Assembly: GCA_937899055.1 (NCBI GenBank)
Contig: CALBPX010000026.1
Coordinates: 1 to 17,289 of the forward strand
From: an uncultured Bacteroidales bacterium
Lineage (GTDB): Bacteria; Bacteroidota; Bacteroidia; Bacteroidales; UBA932
Reading direction: 5' to 3'
Length of the DNA stretch: 17,289 nt
The notes under the pieces are model-generated. The model did not search any database and was not told the origin of the DNA. It saw only the letters and a list, made by a program, of their open reading frames with translations. A program made the position numbers and the translations under genes. This document shows, piece by piece, positions 1 through 8,605 of this stretch (positions within the stretch are counted from its first letter, which is position 1; the number at the start of each line of letters is the position of its first letter).

Positions 1-61
1 CGGCGGCGGAGTTCCCGGTGGCGGCGGTCCTGGCGGCGGTCCTGGTGGCGGAAGGCCATAG
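1..61 (+). CDS. 3' end of an unidentified gene with a Gly/Pro-rich tail (partial)
   Basis: The frame starting at base 2 is open to a TAG at 59-61. It reads as a low-complexity tail of GGG and GGP units ending GGGRP-stop. A rho-independent terminator begins 43 bp later in the right orientation, which supports a real gene ending here. The body of the gene lies outside the window, so its function cannot be told. Gly-rich C-terminal tails occur on several unrelated Bacteroidota proteins. The tail could also be non-coding GC-rich repeat, but the well-placed terminator argues for coding. Confidence 0.5.
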   Translation, partial: GGGVPGGGGPGGGPGGGRP

Positions 62-104
62 CTTCTTTGGCTGCCCCTCAATGCTTTGAACATCAGTAAA
101 ATAT

Positions 105-142
105 AAAAACACCTCCCCGTCGTTTAGCGGGGAGGTGTTTTT
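105..142. terminator. Bidirectional intrinsic terminator between converging genes
   Basis: A 15-bp perfect stem (105-119 pairs with 128-142) encloses an 8-base loop. The inner stem is GC-rich (CACCTCCCCG), flanked by five A on the left and five T on the right. It therefore works as a hairpin plus U-tract on both strands. It would stop the partial plus-strand gene ending at 61 and the minus-strand nqr operon, whose last gene ends at 189. Confidence 0.93.
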
Positions 143-188
143 ATAAATAACTGGTACTAAGCTAACTAAGCGGCAGGCCGCCAGTGGC

Positions 189-1430
189 TTATGCTCCAAA
201 ATTGTCGTACATGATGTTTTCTGGCTGAACTCCCAGGCTGTCGAGCATATTTACTGCCGAACTGGTCATCATAGGAGGGCCGCAGAGGTAGTACTCTATG
301 TCCTCGGGTGCCGGATGATTCTTCAGGTAGTTGTCGTAAAGAACCTGATGGATGAATCCGGTAGGGCCGGTCCAGTTGTCTTCCGGCAGTGCGTCAGAAA
401 GTGCAACATTGTAGGAGAAGTTGGGGTTCTCCCTTGCAATTTCGGCAAAGTCTTCGTCGTAGAACATCTCTCTGCGAGAGCGTGCACCGTACCAGAAGCT
501 GACTTTGCGCTTGGTGTGCAATGTCTTGAACAGGTGGAAGATGTGGCTTCTCATAGGAGCCATTCCGGCGCCTCCTCCAATGAATACGATTTCGTTGTCC
601 GTATCCTTTACGAAGAATTCGCCGTAAGGGCCGCTGATGGTAATCTTGTCGCCCGGCTTGAGGGAATAGATGTAGGAAGAGCAGATACCCGGATTTACCG
701 GAACCCACTGTTTCTTTGCCCTGTCGAACGGAGGCGTTGCAATACGTACGTTCAGCATTATGATGTTGCCTTCTGCCGGATGGTTGGCCATTGAGTAGGC
801 TCTGAATGTAGGAGTAGGGTTAACCATCTTAAGGTCAAAGATGCCCATCTTTTCCCAGTCCGCACGGTATTCGTCCTCTACCTCAATGTTCTTGTAATCA
901 ACCTCGCAGGCCGGAACATCTATCTGGATGTAACCGCCGCTTCTGAAGTTGACTTTTTCGCCCTCAGGCAGCTTTACTACAAACTCCTTGATGAAGGTTG
1001 CAACATTGTGGTTGCTTACCACGGTGCATTCCCATTTCTTTACTCCAAGAACTTCCGGAGGAAGGAGTATGCCCAGGTCTTCCTTGACCTTTACCTGGCA
1101 TCCGAGCCTCCAGTTTGTGAGCTGCTCTTTGCGGCTGAAGAAACCCACCTCCGTAGGGAGAATGGTGCCGCCGCCGCTTACTACCTGGCATTTGCACATT
1201 CCGCAGTTGCCTTTTCCGCCGCAGGCCGAAGGCAGGAAAATCTTGTTTTCGGCTAAGGTGGAGAGCAGGGTTCCGCCGGTTGCAACTTCCAGCTTCTGTT
1301 CGCCGTTGTTGATGTCTATGGTTACATTACCGCTCGGCATGAGCTTGGCCTTTGCAAAAAGCAGAAGGGCTACAAGCAGAAGGGTAATGGCCAGAAATAC
1401 TATAATTGAAACTATAATTACTGTACTCAT
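189..1430 (-). CDS. nqrF: Na+-translocating NADH:quinone reductase subunit F (NqrF)
   Basis: This is the NADH-oxidising entry subunit of Na+-NQR. It passes electrons from NADH through FAD to a [2Fe-2S] centre and on into the membrane complex. The 413-aa length is normal for the family. One N-terminal membrane helix spans about residues 3-26. A plant-type ferredoxin domain follows with cluster ligands C70, C76, C79 and C111. The FAD-binding RAYSMAN stretch is at 210-216, the NADH-binding GGGAGMAP at 285-292, and CGPPMM at 383-388. The protein ends in the family's aromatic FG(A/G) tail. No key residue is missing. It is the last gene of nqrABCDEF, 11 bp after nqrE, and is followed by a strong terminator. 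Confidence 0.98.
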   Translation of the reverse strand: MSTVIIVSIIVFLAITLLLVALLLFAKAKLMPSGNVTIDINNGEQKLEVATGGTLLSTLAENKIFLPSACGGKGNCGMCKCQVVSGGGTILPTEVGFFSRKEQLTNWRLGCQVKVKEDLGILLPPEVLGVKKWECTVVSNHNVATFIKEFVVKLPEGEKVNFRSGGYIQIDVPACEVDYKNIEVEDEYRADWEKMGIFDLKMVNPTPTFRAYSMANHPAEGNIIMLNVRIATPPFDRAKKQWVPVNPGICSSYIYSLKPGDKITISGPYGEFFVKDTDNEIVFIGGGAGMAPMRSHIFHLFKTLHTKRKVSFWYGARSRREMFYDEDFAEIARENPNFSYNVALSDALPEDNWTGPTGFIHQVLYDNYLKNHPAPEDIEYYLCGPPMMTSSAVNMLDSLGVQPENIMYDNFGA

Positions 1431-1441
1431 AGTCTGTCCTC

Positions 1442-2056
1442 CTAAATGTTAATGCCCATGAAGCCCATGAAGGCTATAGCCATCAGGCCGGCGATTATGA
1501 ATGTGATACCTAGGCCCTGGAGAGGCTTTGGTACATTGGAGTATGTAATCTTTTCTCTGATTGCTGCAATTGAAACTATGGCAAGGAACCAACCCACGCC
1601 GCTTCCAAGGCCGTAGCATGTTGCAATTCCGAGGCTCGGGAATGCCCTTTGCTGCATGAACAGCGATGCACCCAGGATGGCGCAGTTTACTGCAATCAGC
1701 GGAAGGAAGATTCCGAGTGATGAATACAGAGAAGGGGAGTATTTCTCAACAACCATCTCCACCAGCTGTACAAACGATGCTATTACTGCTATGAAGATTA
1801 TGAAGCTGAGGAAACTCAGATCTACGTTTGCCAAATCTGGAGAAATCCAACTGAGGGCTCCCGGACTCAGCAGGTATTTGTCCATCAGATAGTTGATAGG
1901 AAGGGTGATGCCCAGTACGAAGATGACTGCAACGCCCAGTCCTATTGCTGTCTTGACGTTCTTTGATACCGCCAGGAAAGAACACATTCCCAGGAAGTAT
2001 GCAAAGATCATATTATCTACAAAGATGCTCTTTACGAAAATATTCAGTGCTTCCAT
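1442..2056 (-). CDS. nqrE: Na+-translocating NADH:quinone reductase subunit E (NqrE)
   Basis: An integral membrane subunit of Na+-NQR and pseudo-symmetrical partner of NqrD; both are related to RnfA/RnfE. The protein has 204 residues and about six hydrophobic segments. Two cysteines lie in the conserved half-helices, C25 in the GMCSFLAVS stretch and C125 in AVNCAILGA. In characterised NQR the equivalent Cys of NqrD and NqrE together hold the intramembrane [2Fe-2S] cluster. It follows nqrD after 12 bp and precedes nqrF by 11 bp. Gene order separates it from the Rnf homologues, since the complete nqrA-F set is present. Confidence 0.97.
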   Translation of the reverse strand: MEALNIFVKSIFVDNMIFAYFLGMCSFLAVSKNVKTAIGLGVAVIFVLGITLPINYLMDKYLLSPGALSWISPDLANVDLSFLSFIIFIAVIASFVQLVEMVVEKYSPSLYSSLGIFLPLIAVNCAILGASLFMQQRAFPSLGIATCYGLGSGVGWFLAIVSIAAIREKITYSNVPKPLQGLGITFIIAGLMAIAFMGFMGINI

Positions 2057-2068
2057 AGTGATGTGTTT

Positions 2069-2686
2069 TTATTTCTTGTCATCGTCTTTCTGATAGCTTC
2101 TCTGGATCCATATCAGGCATCCGATGAGTATCAGCGCCATAGGCGGCATAATGAAAAGTCCGTTGTTCATGTAACCTGCATCGTACCAGCTCTGGGGAAT
2201 AATCTGGGCTCCAAAGATGGAACCGCTTCCGATAAGCTCTCTGAAGAAGGCCACAACAACAAGTACAAGCCCGTAACCCAGTCCGTTAGCCAAGCCGTCC
2301 ACCAGAGAAGGCAGAGGTTTTTCGGTGAGTCCGAAGGCCTCAATCCTGCCCATGATTATACAGTTGGTGATGATAAGACCTACATAAACGGAGAGCTGCT
2401 TGCTCACGTCGTAAACATAGGCTTTCAGGAACTGCGATATCAGAATTACGAACATTGCAACTACAACCAGCTGCACGATAATTCTGATACGGTTAGGTAT
2501 AGTCTTTCTTATCAAGGAGATAAGGAAACTCGAAAGTCCTGTCACAAGGGTAACTGAAATACCCATTACTATTGCCGGTTCCAGTTTTACAGTTACCGCA
2601 AGGGCAGAACATATACCAAGCACCAGCACCGTAATAGGGTTGGCCTTGATTATAGGTGTAGTAAATATTTTCTTATCCATTGCCAT
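2069..2686 (-). CDS. nqrD: Na+-translocating NADH:quinone reductase subunit D (NqrD)
   Basis: A membrane subunit of Na+-NQR of 205 residues with about six hydrophobic segments. The two conserved cysteines are C26 (LGICSALAV) and C109 in TNCIIMGR, the expected ligands on this side of the NqrD/NqrE iron-sulfur centre. The tail is charged (QKDDDKK) and probably cytoplasmic. The start lies 2 bp after the nqrC stop, so translation is probably coupled. The protein begins MAMDKK and the second Met is a possible alternative start two codons in. Confidence 0.97.
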   Translation of the reverse strand: MAMDKKIFTTPIIKANPITVLVLGICSALAVTVKLEPAIVMGISVTLVTGLSSFLISLIRKTIPNRIRIIVQLVVVAMFVILISQFLKAYVYDVSKQLSVYVGLIITNCIIMGRIEAFGLTEKPLPSLVDGLANGLGYGLVLVVVAFFRELIGSGSIFGAQIIPQSWYDAGYMNNGLFIMPPMALILIGCLIWIQRSYQKDDDKK

Positions 2687-2688
2687 AA

Positions 2689-3474
2689 CTATTCAGAAAG
2701 GTTCATAATATAGGGTTTGTAATACTCAACCCAGTTGTTGATCATGGTCTGAACGGCTGTTGAAGTGATGGTTGCGCCGCTGATGGCGTTTACTTCATTA
2801 GCCTGAGCATCAGCCTTTCCACCCTTTACAATCTTTACGGGAACGGTCTGGCCGCCTGCTACAACTTCTTTGTCTGCAAACTGTGAGTAGAACTTTTCCG
2901 TTACAATTTCACCTCCAAGACCAGGGGTTTCGCTCTCGTGGTCAAAAAGGGCACCGGCAATCTTGCCGTTTTGCTTAACTGCAATGTAAGTCCAGATAGG
3001 GCCCCACAGACCTGCTCCGTAACCGGAAAGGATGTAGTGCTTTTCTCCGTCGGGATTATCGCAGATGAAAACAGGAAGTCTGAGGCTCTTTACCAATTCC
3101 TCCTTTTTGGCTGCATCGGTTTCGGCATCAATCTTACGCATTATGTCAAACTGGTCCTTGGTAGAAAGGGTAAATGCCTGGCAGTCTCCGATATTATCGG
3201 TAAAAGACTCCAGAACCTCTCCCTGAGCGTTCACTATGAGGGCTTCTTTGATATACTTGCCAAATTCGCCCTGAACATAACCGTTTCTGTCCGAAACTGT
3301 CTTGGCATCGGAGGCCAGGCCGTCGCAGTTGAGGATGTACATCTGTTTTTCAACCTTGATGTTGGTTTCCTGACGGTCTTTCAGCCCCAGAGATACAACG
3401 GCCAGGATGGTAGCCACAACAGCCACCATGACTATCGTGTATATAATGGTATATGAATTTTTATTTGTATCCAT
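2689..3474 (-). CDS. nqrC: Na+-translocating NADH:quinone reductase subunit C (NqrC), covalent FMN subunit
   Basis: NqrC carries a covalently bound FMN on the outer face of the membrane and takes electrons from the intramembrane iron-sulfur centre. The protein has 261 residues. One N-terminal anchor helix spans about residues 9-30, and the rest is a periplasmic FMN-binding domain. The flavinylation motif SGATITSTA starts at residue 232, with T235 as the expected FMN-threonine. The upstream GLWGPIW and ETPGLGGEI segments are also family hallmarks. Attachment of FMN needs the ApbE transferase, which is not encoded in this window. The stop is 2 bp before nqrD and the start 7 bp after nqrB. Confidence 0.97.
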   Translation of the reverse strand: MDTNKNSYTIIYTIVMVAVVATILAVVSLGLKDRQETNIKVEKQMYILNCDGLASDAKTVSDRNGYVQGEFGKYIKEALIVNAQGEVLESFTDNIGDCQAFTLSTKDQFDIMRKIDAETDAAKKEELVKSLRLPVFICDNPDGEKHYILSGYGAGLWGPIWTYIAVKQNGKIAGALFDHESETPGLGGEIVTEKFYSQFADKEVVAGGQTVPVKIVKGGKADAQANEVNAISGATITSTAVQTMINNWVEYYKPYIMNLSE

Positions 3475-3481
3475 ATCGCGA

Positions 3482-4663
3482 TTATTTTGCGGCTACAGCT
3501 CTCTTCTCCCTTCTGCGGATGTTCTTTCTTACAACGCACCAGTCAATCAGAGGTGCCATTGTATTCATCAGCAGGATGGCGAGCATCATACCTTCTCTGT
3601 ATCCAGGGTTGAACAATCTTAAAATCACACACATGGCTCCGATGAGGAATCCGTATATCCATTTACCCGTTTCGGTCTGGGCAGAGGATACGGGGTCTGT
3701 TGCCATGAATACCGCTCCGAATGCAAAACCGCCCATGACAAGGTGGTTTACTGCCGGATATGCGGCAAAAGTACCAGGCTCGGCAAGTCCGTTTGCAAGG
3801 AATCCTACTGCAAGTGCTCCGGCAACGCAGCTGACCATAATCTTCCAGCTGGCAACTCCGGTCCATACCAGAAGGATTGCGCCGAGCAGGATTGCTATGG
3901 TTGAGGTTTCTCCCACAGAACCGGGGATGTTGCCTATGAACATCTGCAAAAAGTCCGGGGCTGTGGCTCCGTCGGCTACCTGAGCCAGAGGGGTTGCGCC
4001 AGAGAATCCGTCAATTACATTGTGTGCAGTTCCTGCATAGCTGGTAACTCCTTTGCCGAGGCCTCCAATCCATACGGTATCGCCGGTGATGGTAGAAGGA
4101 TAGGCAAAAAATACAAAGGCTCTTGCCAGAAGGGCCGGGTTCCAGATGTTCATTCCGGTTCCTCCAAAGATTTCCTTTCCAAAGATTACCGCAAATGCAA
4201 CCGCAAGTGCAAGCACCCACAGAGGAACATCTACAGGCATGATCAGAGGAATGAGGAAACCTGTTACCAGATAACCCTCGTTGACCTCATGACCCCTCAC
4301 CTGAGCCACTATGAACTCAATTCCAAGTCCTACTATGTAGGAAACCAGAATCAGGGGAAGTATGCGGTAGAAACCGTACCAGACCTTCATCCAGAAACTC
4401 CATCCAAGACCGAAAGCCAGAGAGTGCTGGTCTCCGGTGTTCCACATTCCAAAGCAGAATGCCGGAATGAGAGCTACGACTACTATAATCATAACCCTCT
4501 TTATGTCAACGGCATCCTTTATGTGGACGCGGCCCGATGTGGTGGTAGAAGGAACTGCGGCAAAGCTCTCAAATGCATCGTATGTGGAATGCAGCCAGCC
4601 GAGCTTTCCTCCCTTGGAGAATGTCGGCCTCATTTTATCCATTGTTCTGAGTATCCAATTCAT
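3482..4663 (-). CDS. nqrB: Na+-translocating NADH:quinone reductase subunit B (NqrB)
   Basis: The large membrane subunit of Na+-NQR, which holds covalent FMN and riboflavin and forms the sodium path. The protein has 393 residues and many hydrophobic segments. The flavinylation motif SGAT is at 221-224 (T224), inside the DGFSGATPLA stretch. The upstream GGTGMNIWNPALLARAF stretch and the ending with a basic tail (RRREKRAVAAK) are typical. It starts 2 bp after the nqrA stop, implying translational coupling. All expected landmarks are present. Confidence 0.97.
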   Translation of the reverse strand: MNWILRTMDKMRPTFSKGGKLGWLHSTYDAFESFAAVPSTTTSGRVHIKDAVDIKRVMIIVVVALIPAFCFGMWNTGDQHSLAFGLGWSFWMKVWYGFYRILPLILVSYIVGLGIEFIVAQVRGHEVNEGYLVTGFLIPLIMPVDVPLWVLALAVAFAVIFGKEIFGGTGMNIWNPALLARAFVFFAYPSTITGDTVWIGGLGKGVTSYAGTAHNVIDGFSGATPLAQVADGATAPDFLQMFIGNIPGSVGETSTIAILLGAILLVWTGVASWKIMVSCVAGALAVGFLANGLAEPGTFAAYPAVNHLVMGGFAFGAVFMATDPVSSAQTETGKWIYGFLIGAMCVILRLFNPGYREGMMLAILLMNTMAPLIDWCVVRKNIRRREKRAVAAK

Positions 4664-4665
4664 AA

Positions 4666-6045
4666 CTATGCCATTTCTTTGAGCATCAGATCTATACCCT
4701 TGTCTATGATTTTCTGGATCTCAATCTTGGAAGGATCCACATATTCGCACAGGGCAAAGTCTTCGCCTATTACTTCATAAATTCCAAACTGTTCCATCTT
4801 TTCTATATCCTCTGCAAGGATGGCCTTCAGAAGATATACCGGATAGATGTCCATAGGAAGAACCTTGCCGTAAACATCGGAGACTATAAAAGCTCTTTCT
4901 CCGCCGTTTACGTTGGTGTCTGCCTTGTACTGCTTCTTGGGGCAAAGCCATGAGAAATAGGCTCTGGATGATGAGAATTTCTTCATCCTGAACGGCTTGG
5001 CCCAGCCGAACAACTCCCTGTAATTGCCTTCGGAGAGGAAGGTTACGGTATCGTCGTAGAAGCCGAGGCTTCCGCCTTCTCCTACGTTTTCTCCGCTGAG
5101 AGGGTTGCCGCTTACATATCTTACACCTGTAGGCTGGCCGTAGATGTCCATGTTTTCAACTACGCCTGCTACGGCCTTGAGGTCTTTCATTGCAACTCCC
5201 GGAACGCATCTTACATAACCAGTTTCAACGGCTCTGGGCCCAGTAATGGCTACGAGCCTAGTTACATCATATATGCCTTTGGAGAAAAGCCGGCCCATTG
5301 CAGCAAGTATCTGAGGCTGAACGGTCCATACGGTTTCTCCCTTGCCTATGGGGCAGAGGTGGTTGATCTGTACGCCTACGTTGCCGGCAGGATGAGGCCC
5401 CTTGAACATTGTCTTCTCAACATTTCTGAGAAGGTTCAGCGGCGAACCGTTTCCGTTGTTGTAACTCAGGTTTACATAAACCTTTCCGGTTGTAAATTTG
5501 GCAAGTGCATCAACTGCAATCTGCATGGCGTCGGCATCGTTCTTGAGCGTAAAGTTGATGTCGGCGGCCAGCGGAGCCGAGTTGAAGGCAGATACCACTA
5601 TTGCCTTTGGTGTGTCTTCAGGATTGGCTATAATCCCGTATGGGCGCTGGATGATTCCGGCCCATAATCCACTCTCGAGCAGTACTTTCTGAATCTCCTG
5701 ACGGCTGGCCTTGGCTATGCTGAGCTTTTCGAACTGAGCATAGCGGGTTTCCTTGTCTGCGGCAATTTCCACGGAGAGGAGCTTGCGTTTTTCGCCCCTT
5801 ACTATGGCCTTTACCGTACCGCTTATAGGAGATGCAAAGCCTATCTGCGGCCTTTTCTTGTCCAAAAAGACAAGCTGGCCGGCCAAAACAGCATCACCCT
5901 CGGCAACAAGGAGCTTAGGAACCATGCTCCTGTAGTCGGAGGGCCTTACGGATACTGTATCCGGCTCGAGAGTCTGCAAGACTTTCTTCTGGGCCTCACC
6001 CGCAAGATGAAGGTCCAAACCTTTGTGAAGTCTTATAGTCTCCAT
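4666..6045 (-). CDS. nqrA: Na+-translocating NADH:quinone reductase subunit A (NqrA)
   Basis: A peripheral cytoplasmic subunit of Na+-NQR that packs on NqrB near the quinone site. It has 459 residues, within the family range, and no membrane helix. The N-terminal barrel-sandwich-like region begins METIRLHKGLDLHLAG, followed by the AEGDAVLAGQ and SPISGTVKAI stretches also found in RnfC and biotinyl-like folds. A DEDF-like region and Fe-S cysteines of the RnfC type are absent, which supports NqrA. It is the first gene of the operon. A promoter-like site sits about 50 bp upstream. Confidence 0.96.
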   Translation of the reverse strand: METIRLHKGLDLHLAGEAQKKVLQTLEPDTVSVRPSDYRSMVPKLLVAEGDAVLAGQLVFLDKKRPQIGFASPISGTVKAIVRGEKRKLLSVEIAADKETRYAQFEKLSIAKASRQEIQKVLLESGLWAGIIQRPYGIIANPEDTPKAIVVSAFNSAPLAADINFTLKNDADAMQIAVDALAKFTTGKVYVNLSYNNGNGSPLNLLRNVEKTMFKGPHPAGNVGVQINHLCPIGKGETVWTVQPQILAAMGRLFSKGIYDVTRLVAITGPRAVETGYVRCVPGVAMKDLKAVAGVVENMDIYGQPTGVRYVSGNPLSGENVGEGGSLGFYDDTVTFLSEGNYRELFGWAKPFRMKKFSSSRAYFSWLCPKKQYKADTNVNGGERAFIVSDVYGKVLPMDIYPVYLLKAILAEDIEKMEQFGIYEVIGEDFALCEYVDPSKIEIQKIIDKGIDLMLKEMA

Positions 6046-6099
6046 ATCTGTTTGTTAGTTATTATTTTAGTTGTAAATATCCTTAAAATCTACAATCGG

Positions 6100-6133
6100 C
6101 AAATATAATTAAAAAGACGATAGCGATTGCAAG
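6100..6133 (-). promoter_or_regulatory. Predicted nqr operon promoter
   Basis: Read on the minus strand, TATATTTG (complement of 6100-6107) matches the Bacteroidota -7 consensus TAnnTTTG exactly. A CTTG (complement of 6130-6133) lies 22 bases upstream, as a slightly over-spaced -33 element. The start would be near 6093, giving nqrA a leader of about 48 nt. The -33 element shares the TTGCAA palindrome with the divergent helicase promoter. Confidence 0.65.
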
Positions 6134-6158
6134 GCAGCAAAAAAACATGCTATATTTA
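6126..6158 (+). promoter_or_regulatory. Predicted promoter of the PcrA-type helicase gene
   Basis: ATTG at 6126-6129 and TATATTTA at 6151-6158 are 21 bases apart, close to the TTTG-N19-21-TAnnTTTG consensus with one mismatch in each box. Initiation would fall near 6164, only a few bases before the ATG at 6168. That excludes the upstream in-frame ATG at 6147, which overlaps the promoter itself. Confidence 0.55.
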
Positions 6159-6167
6159 CATCTTGTT

Positions 6168-8537
6168 ATGGAAAATGAAGGGAATTTAATACTGGAAGGG
6201 TTGAACGATGCCCAAAAGGCTGCTGTGATGTGCCTTACGGGGCCTTCGTTGATTGTTGCAGGTGCCGGAAGCGGAAAAACGAAGGTGCTTACCTGCAAGG
6301 TTGCAAACATACTTTCTCACGGATACAGGCCATACAGCGTTTTGGCCCTGACTTTTACAAACAAAGCTGCCAGGGAGATGAAGAGCAGGATAGCCGCCAT
6401 GGTTGGAGACAAGCCGGCCAGGATGATATACATGGGCACATTCCACTCCATCTTTTTGCGGTTTCTTAGGCAGTATGCCGAACTGCTGGGCTTTCCTCCG
6501 GGTTTTACCATCTATGACAAAGACGACAGCAAGCAGATGGTAAAGAGGATAATAAAGGAACTGCAACTGGACGACAAGACCTACAAGCCCAACGAGATTT
6601 CCTCAAGGATTTCGGAATGCAAGAACAACTTCATCACTCCGGAGGAATATCTGAATTATCCCCATTTGGCAGAGTCTGACAAGCGTACCAGAAGGCCTCG
6701 TATCCACGAAGTTTACAGTCTTTACCAGAAGCGGTGCAAGGAACAGGGGGTGATGGATTTTGACGATATTCTGCTGAACACCTACCGGCTGCTGGCTCAT
6801 TTTCCACAGGCTTTTGCCCAAATAAAGGCAAAGTTCCAGTTCATACTGGTGGACGAGTATCAGGATACCAACTATTTGCAGTATGTGATACTCAGGGCTT
6901 TGGCTCAGGACCACCAGAACATTACCGTTGTGGGAGACGATGCCCAGAGCATCTACGCCTTCCGCGGGGCTCGCATAGAGAATATCCTCAATTTCCAGAA
7001 AGACTATCCGGAGGCCAAGGTTTTCCGCCTTGAGCGCAACTACCGTTCTACCCAGACCATAGTTAACGCCGCCAATTCCGTAATCAGCAAGAACAAGGGG
7101 CGGATTACCAAGGAATGTTATTCCAAGAGGGATGTGGGCCAGAAAATTGAACTTCTGCCGGCATATACCGAGCAGGAGGAAGCCCTGCAGGTGGCATCTT
7201 CCATAATGAGCCAGAAGTTCAGTGCCAAGGCCGGTTACCGCGATTTTGCCATACTGTACAGAACCAACGCCCAGAGCCGTGTCATAGAGGAGGCCCTAAG
7301 GAAGAAGAACATTCCGTACAAGATTTATGCAGGGCATTCGTTTTACGACAGGACGGAAATCAAACGCATGATTGCCTATCTGAGGCTTATATGCAATCCT
7401 CAGGACGATGAGTCATTCAAGCGTACCGTAAACTACCCTGCGCGCGGAATAGGAGCAACCACAATGGAAAGGGTGATTGCGGTTGCACAGCAGAGGCAGA
7501 CATCGCTGAGCAATGCCGTTATGACCTTAACGGCAGAGGATTTCCAGATAAGGCAGGCCGCCATGGATAAACTCCGCGATTTTGCATCCAAAATGGAAAT
7601 GCTCAGGGGCAAGGTGCAGACGGTTGACGCCTATACTCTGGCTACGGAACTGGATGCCCTGTTAGGCATTACGGCCGCTCTTAAGACCGATACCTCTTTG
7701 GACGGACAGACCGTACTTGAAAACGTGCTGGAATTTATAGATAGCATAAAAGCATTTGTGGATGAGGGAGTTGAGGAGTTTATGCAATACGGCGACGATG
7801 GTCAGGACGGGCCGCAGATTGTTACGGCGGACCTCTTCCTTCAGAATATAGCCCTTGTGGCAGATGTGGATTCGGCGCAGGAGAGTTCGGAGGTAAGCCG
7901 CCCGGTTGGCGGAGAGGATCCAAAGGAAGACGACAGAGTATCGCTGATGACCGTACATTCTTCCAAAGGGCTTGAGTTTCCGTATGTTTATATTGTGGGC
8001 CTGGAGGAAAACCTCTTCCCGAGCGGAGGTCTTCTGGGCAATCCGGAAAAGGAGATTGAAGAAGAACGGAGGCTGTTCTATGTGGCCGTTACAAGGGCCG
8101 AAAACGCAGTCCGCCTGTCTTTTGCCCGTTCCAGATTCCGTTGGGGGCAGTATGAAAGCAACCTTCCGAGCCGCTTTATAAAAGAAATAGACAGCCGTTA
8201 CATACAGAATCCTTTGGACAGCGCGGCTCCGCTGCACACTTCATCCGGTTTTGGCGGAGTAGGCTATGCGCGTCCGCAGTTCAAACCTGAACGGTCTTCC
8301 TCTGAACGTCCGCAGTTCACCCCTCTGAGTCAGCTCAGGCCCAGGAATGAAAATTTTGTGGCAGATGCCCCAACCCGTATGCGAGTAGGAATGACCGTAG
8401 AGCACGAGCGGTTTGGAATAGGAAAGATTATTACCATGAGCGGCAATGCCGGAGACCTCAAAGCCCTTGTAGAGTTTCAGGATTTTGGCCGTAAAACCCT
8501 GCTTTTGAAGTTTGCAAAGATGAAAATTGTCCAATAA
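6168..8537 (+). CDS. ATP-dependent DNA helicase, PcrA/UvrD family
   Basis: A superfamily 1A 3'-5' DNA helicase, expected to act in nucleotide excision repair, clearing of recombinase filaments and replication-transcription conflicts. The protein has 789 residues from the ATG at 6168. The Q-motif LNDAQKAAV is at 12-20, Walker A AGAGSGKT at 31-38, Walker B DEYQD at 229-233, and motif III around QSIYAFRGAR at 260-269. Motif V (VSLMTVHSSKGLEFP) and motif VI (EEERRLFYVAVTRAE) follow in the C-terminal half. The final ~60 residues (VGMTVEHERFGIGKII onward) match the Tudor-like C-terminal module of PcrA, linked to RNA polymerase binding in Bacillus. I chose this start because the ATG at 6147 lies upstream of the -7 box and adds only MLYLHLV. 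The gene is divergent from nqrA. Confidence 0.95.
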   Translation: MENEGNLILEGLNDAQKAAVMCLTGPSLIVAGAGSGKTKVLTCKVANILSHGYRPYSVLALTFTNKAAREMKSRIAAMVGDKPARMIYMGTFHSIFLRFLRQYAELLGFPPGFTIYDKDDSKQMVKRIIKELQLDDKTYKPNEISSRISECKNNFITPEEYLNYPHLAESDKRTRRPRIHEVYSLYQKRCKEQGVMDFDDILLNTYRLLAHFPQAFAQIKAKFQFILVDEYQDTNYLQYVILRALAQDHQNITVVGDDAQSIYAFRGARIENILNFQKDYPEAKVFRLERNYRSTQTIVNAANSVISKNKGRITKECYSKRDVGQKIELLPAYTEQEEALQVASSIMSQKFSAKAGYRDFAILYRTNAQSRVIEEALRKKNIPYKIYAGHSFYDRTEIKRMIAYLRLICNPQDDESFKRTVNYPARGIGATTMERVIAVAQQRQTSLSNAVMTLTAEDFQIRQAAMDKLRDFASKMEMLRGKVQTVDAYTLATELDALLGITAALKTDTSLDGQTVLENVLEFIDSIKAFVDEGVEEFMQYGDDGQDGPQIVTADLFLQNIALVADVDSAQESSEVSRPVGGEDPKEDDRVSLMTVHSSKGLEFPYVYIVGLEENLFPSGGLLGNPEKEIEEERRLFYVAVTRAENAVRLSFARSRFRWGQYESNLPSRFIKEIDSRYIQNPLDSAAPLHTSSGFGGVGYARPQFKPERSSSERPQFTPLSQLRPRNENFVADAPTRMRVGMTVEHERFGIGKIITMSGNAGDLKALVEFQDFGRKTLLLKFAKMKIVQ

Positions 8538-8569
8538 TTCGCCTTTACTTGTAAAAAAGTTTCTGAAAA

Positions 8570-8600
8570 TTTGCAGGGGGAACATTTTTTGTTATACTTG
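8570..8600 (+). promoter_or_regulatory. Bacteroidota-type promoter in the 8538-8816 gap
   Basis: TTTG at 8570-8573 and TATACTTG at 8593-8600 are separated by exactly 19 bases. Only one position differs from TTTG-N19-TAnnTTTG. Initiation is expected near 8606. It lies 33 bp past the helicase stop and 45 bp before a strong terminator hairpin, so its product would be a short RNA. Confidence 0.6.
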
Positions 8601-8605
8601 CACTG

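Noticed and set aside
1..60. GGCGGCGGTCCT-type repeat as a possible CRISPR or satellite array
   Set aside because: The units are short, imperfect and in frame with a Gly/Pro coding tail; there are no spacers.
6147..6167. Upstream ATG adding MLYLHLV to the helicase
   Set aside because: It precedes the -7 promoter box at 6151-6158, and the family's N-terminus aligns from the later Met.
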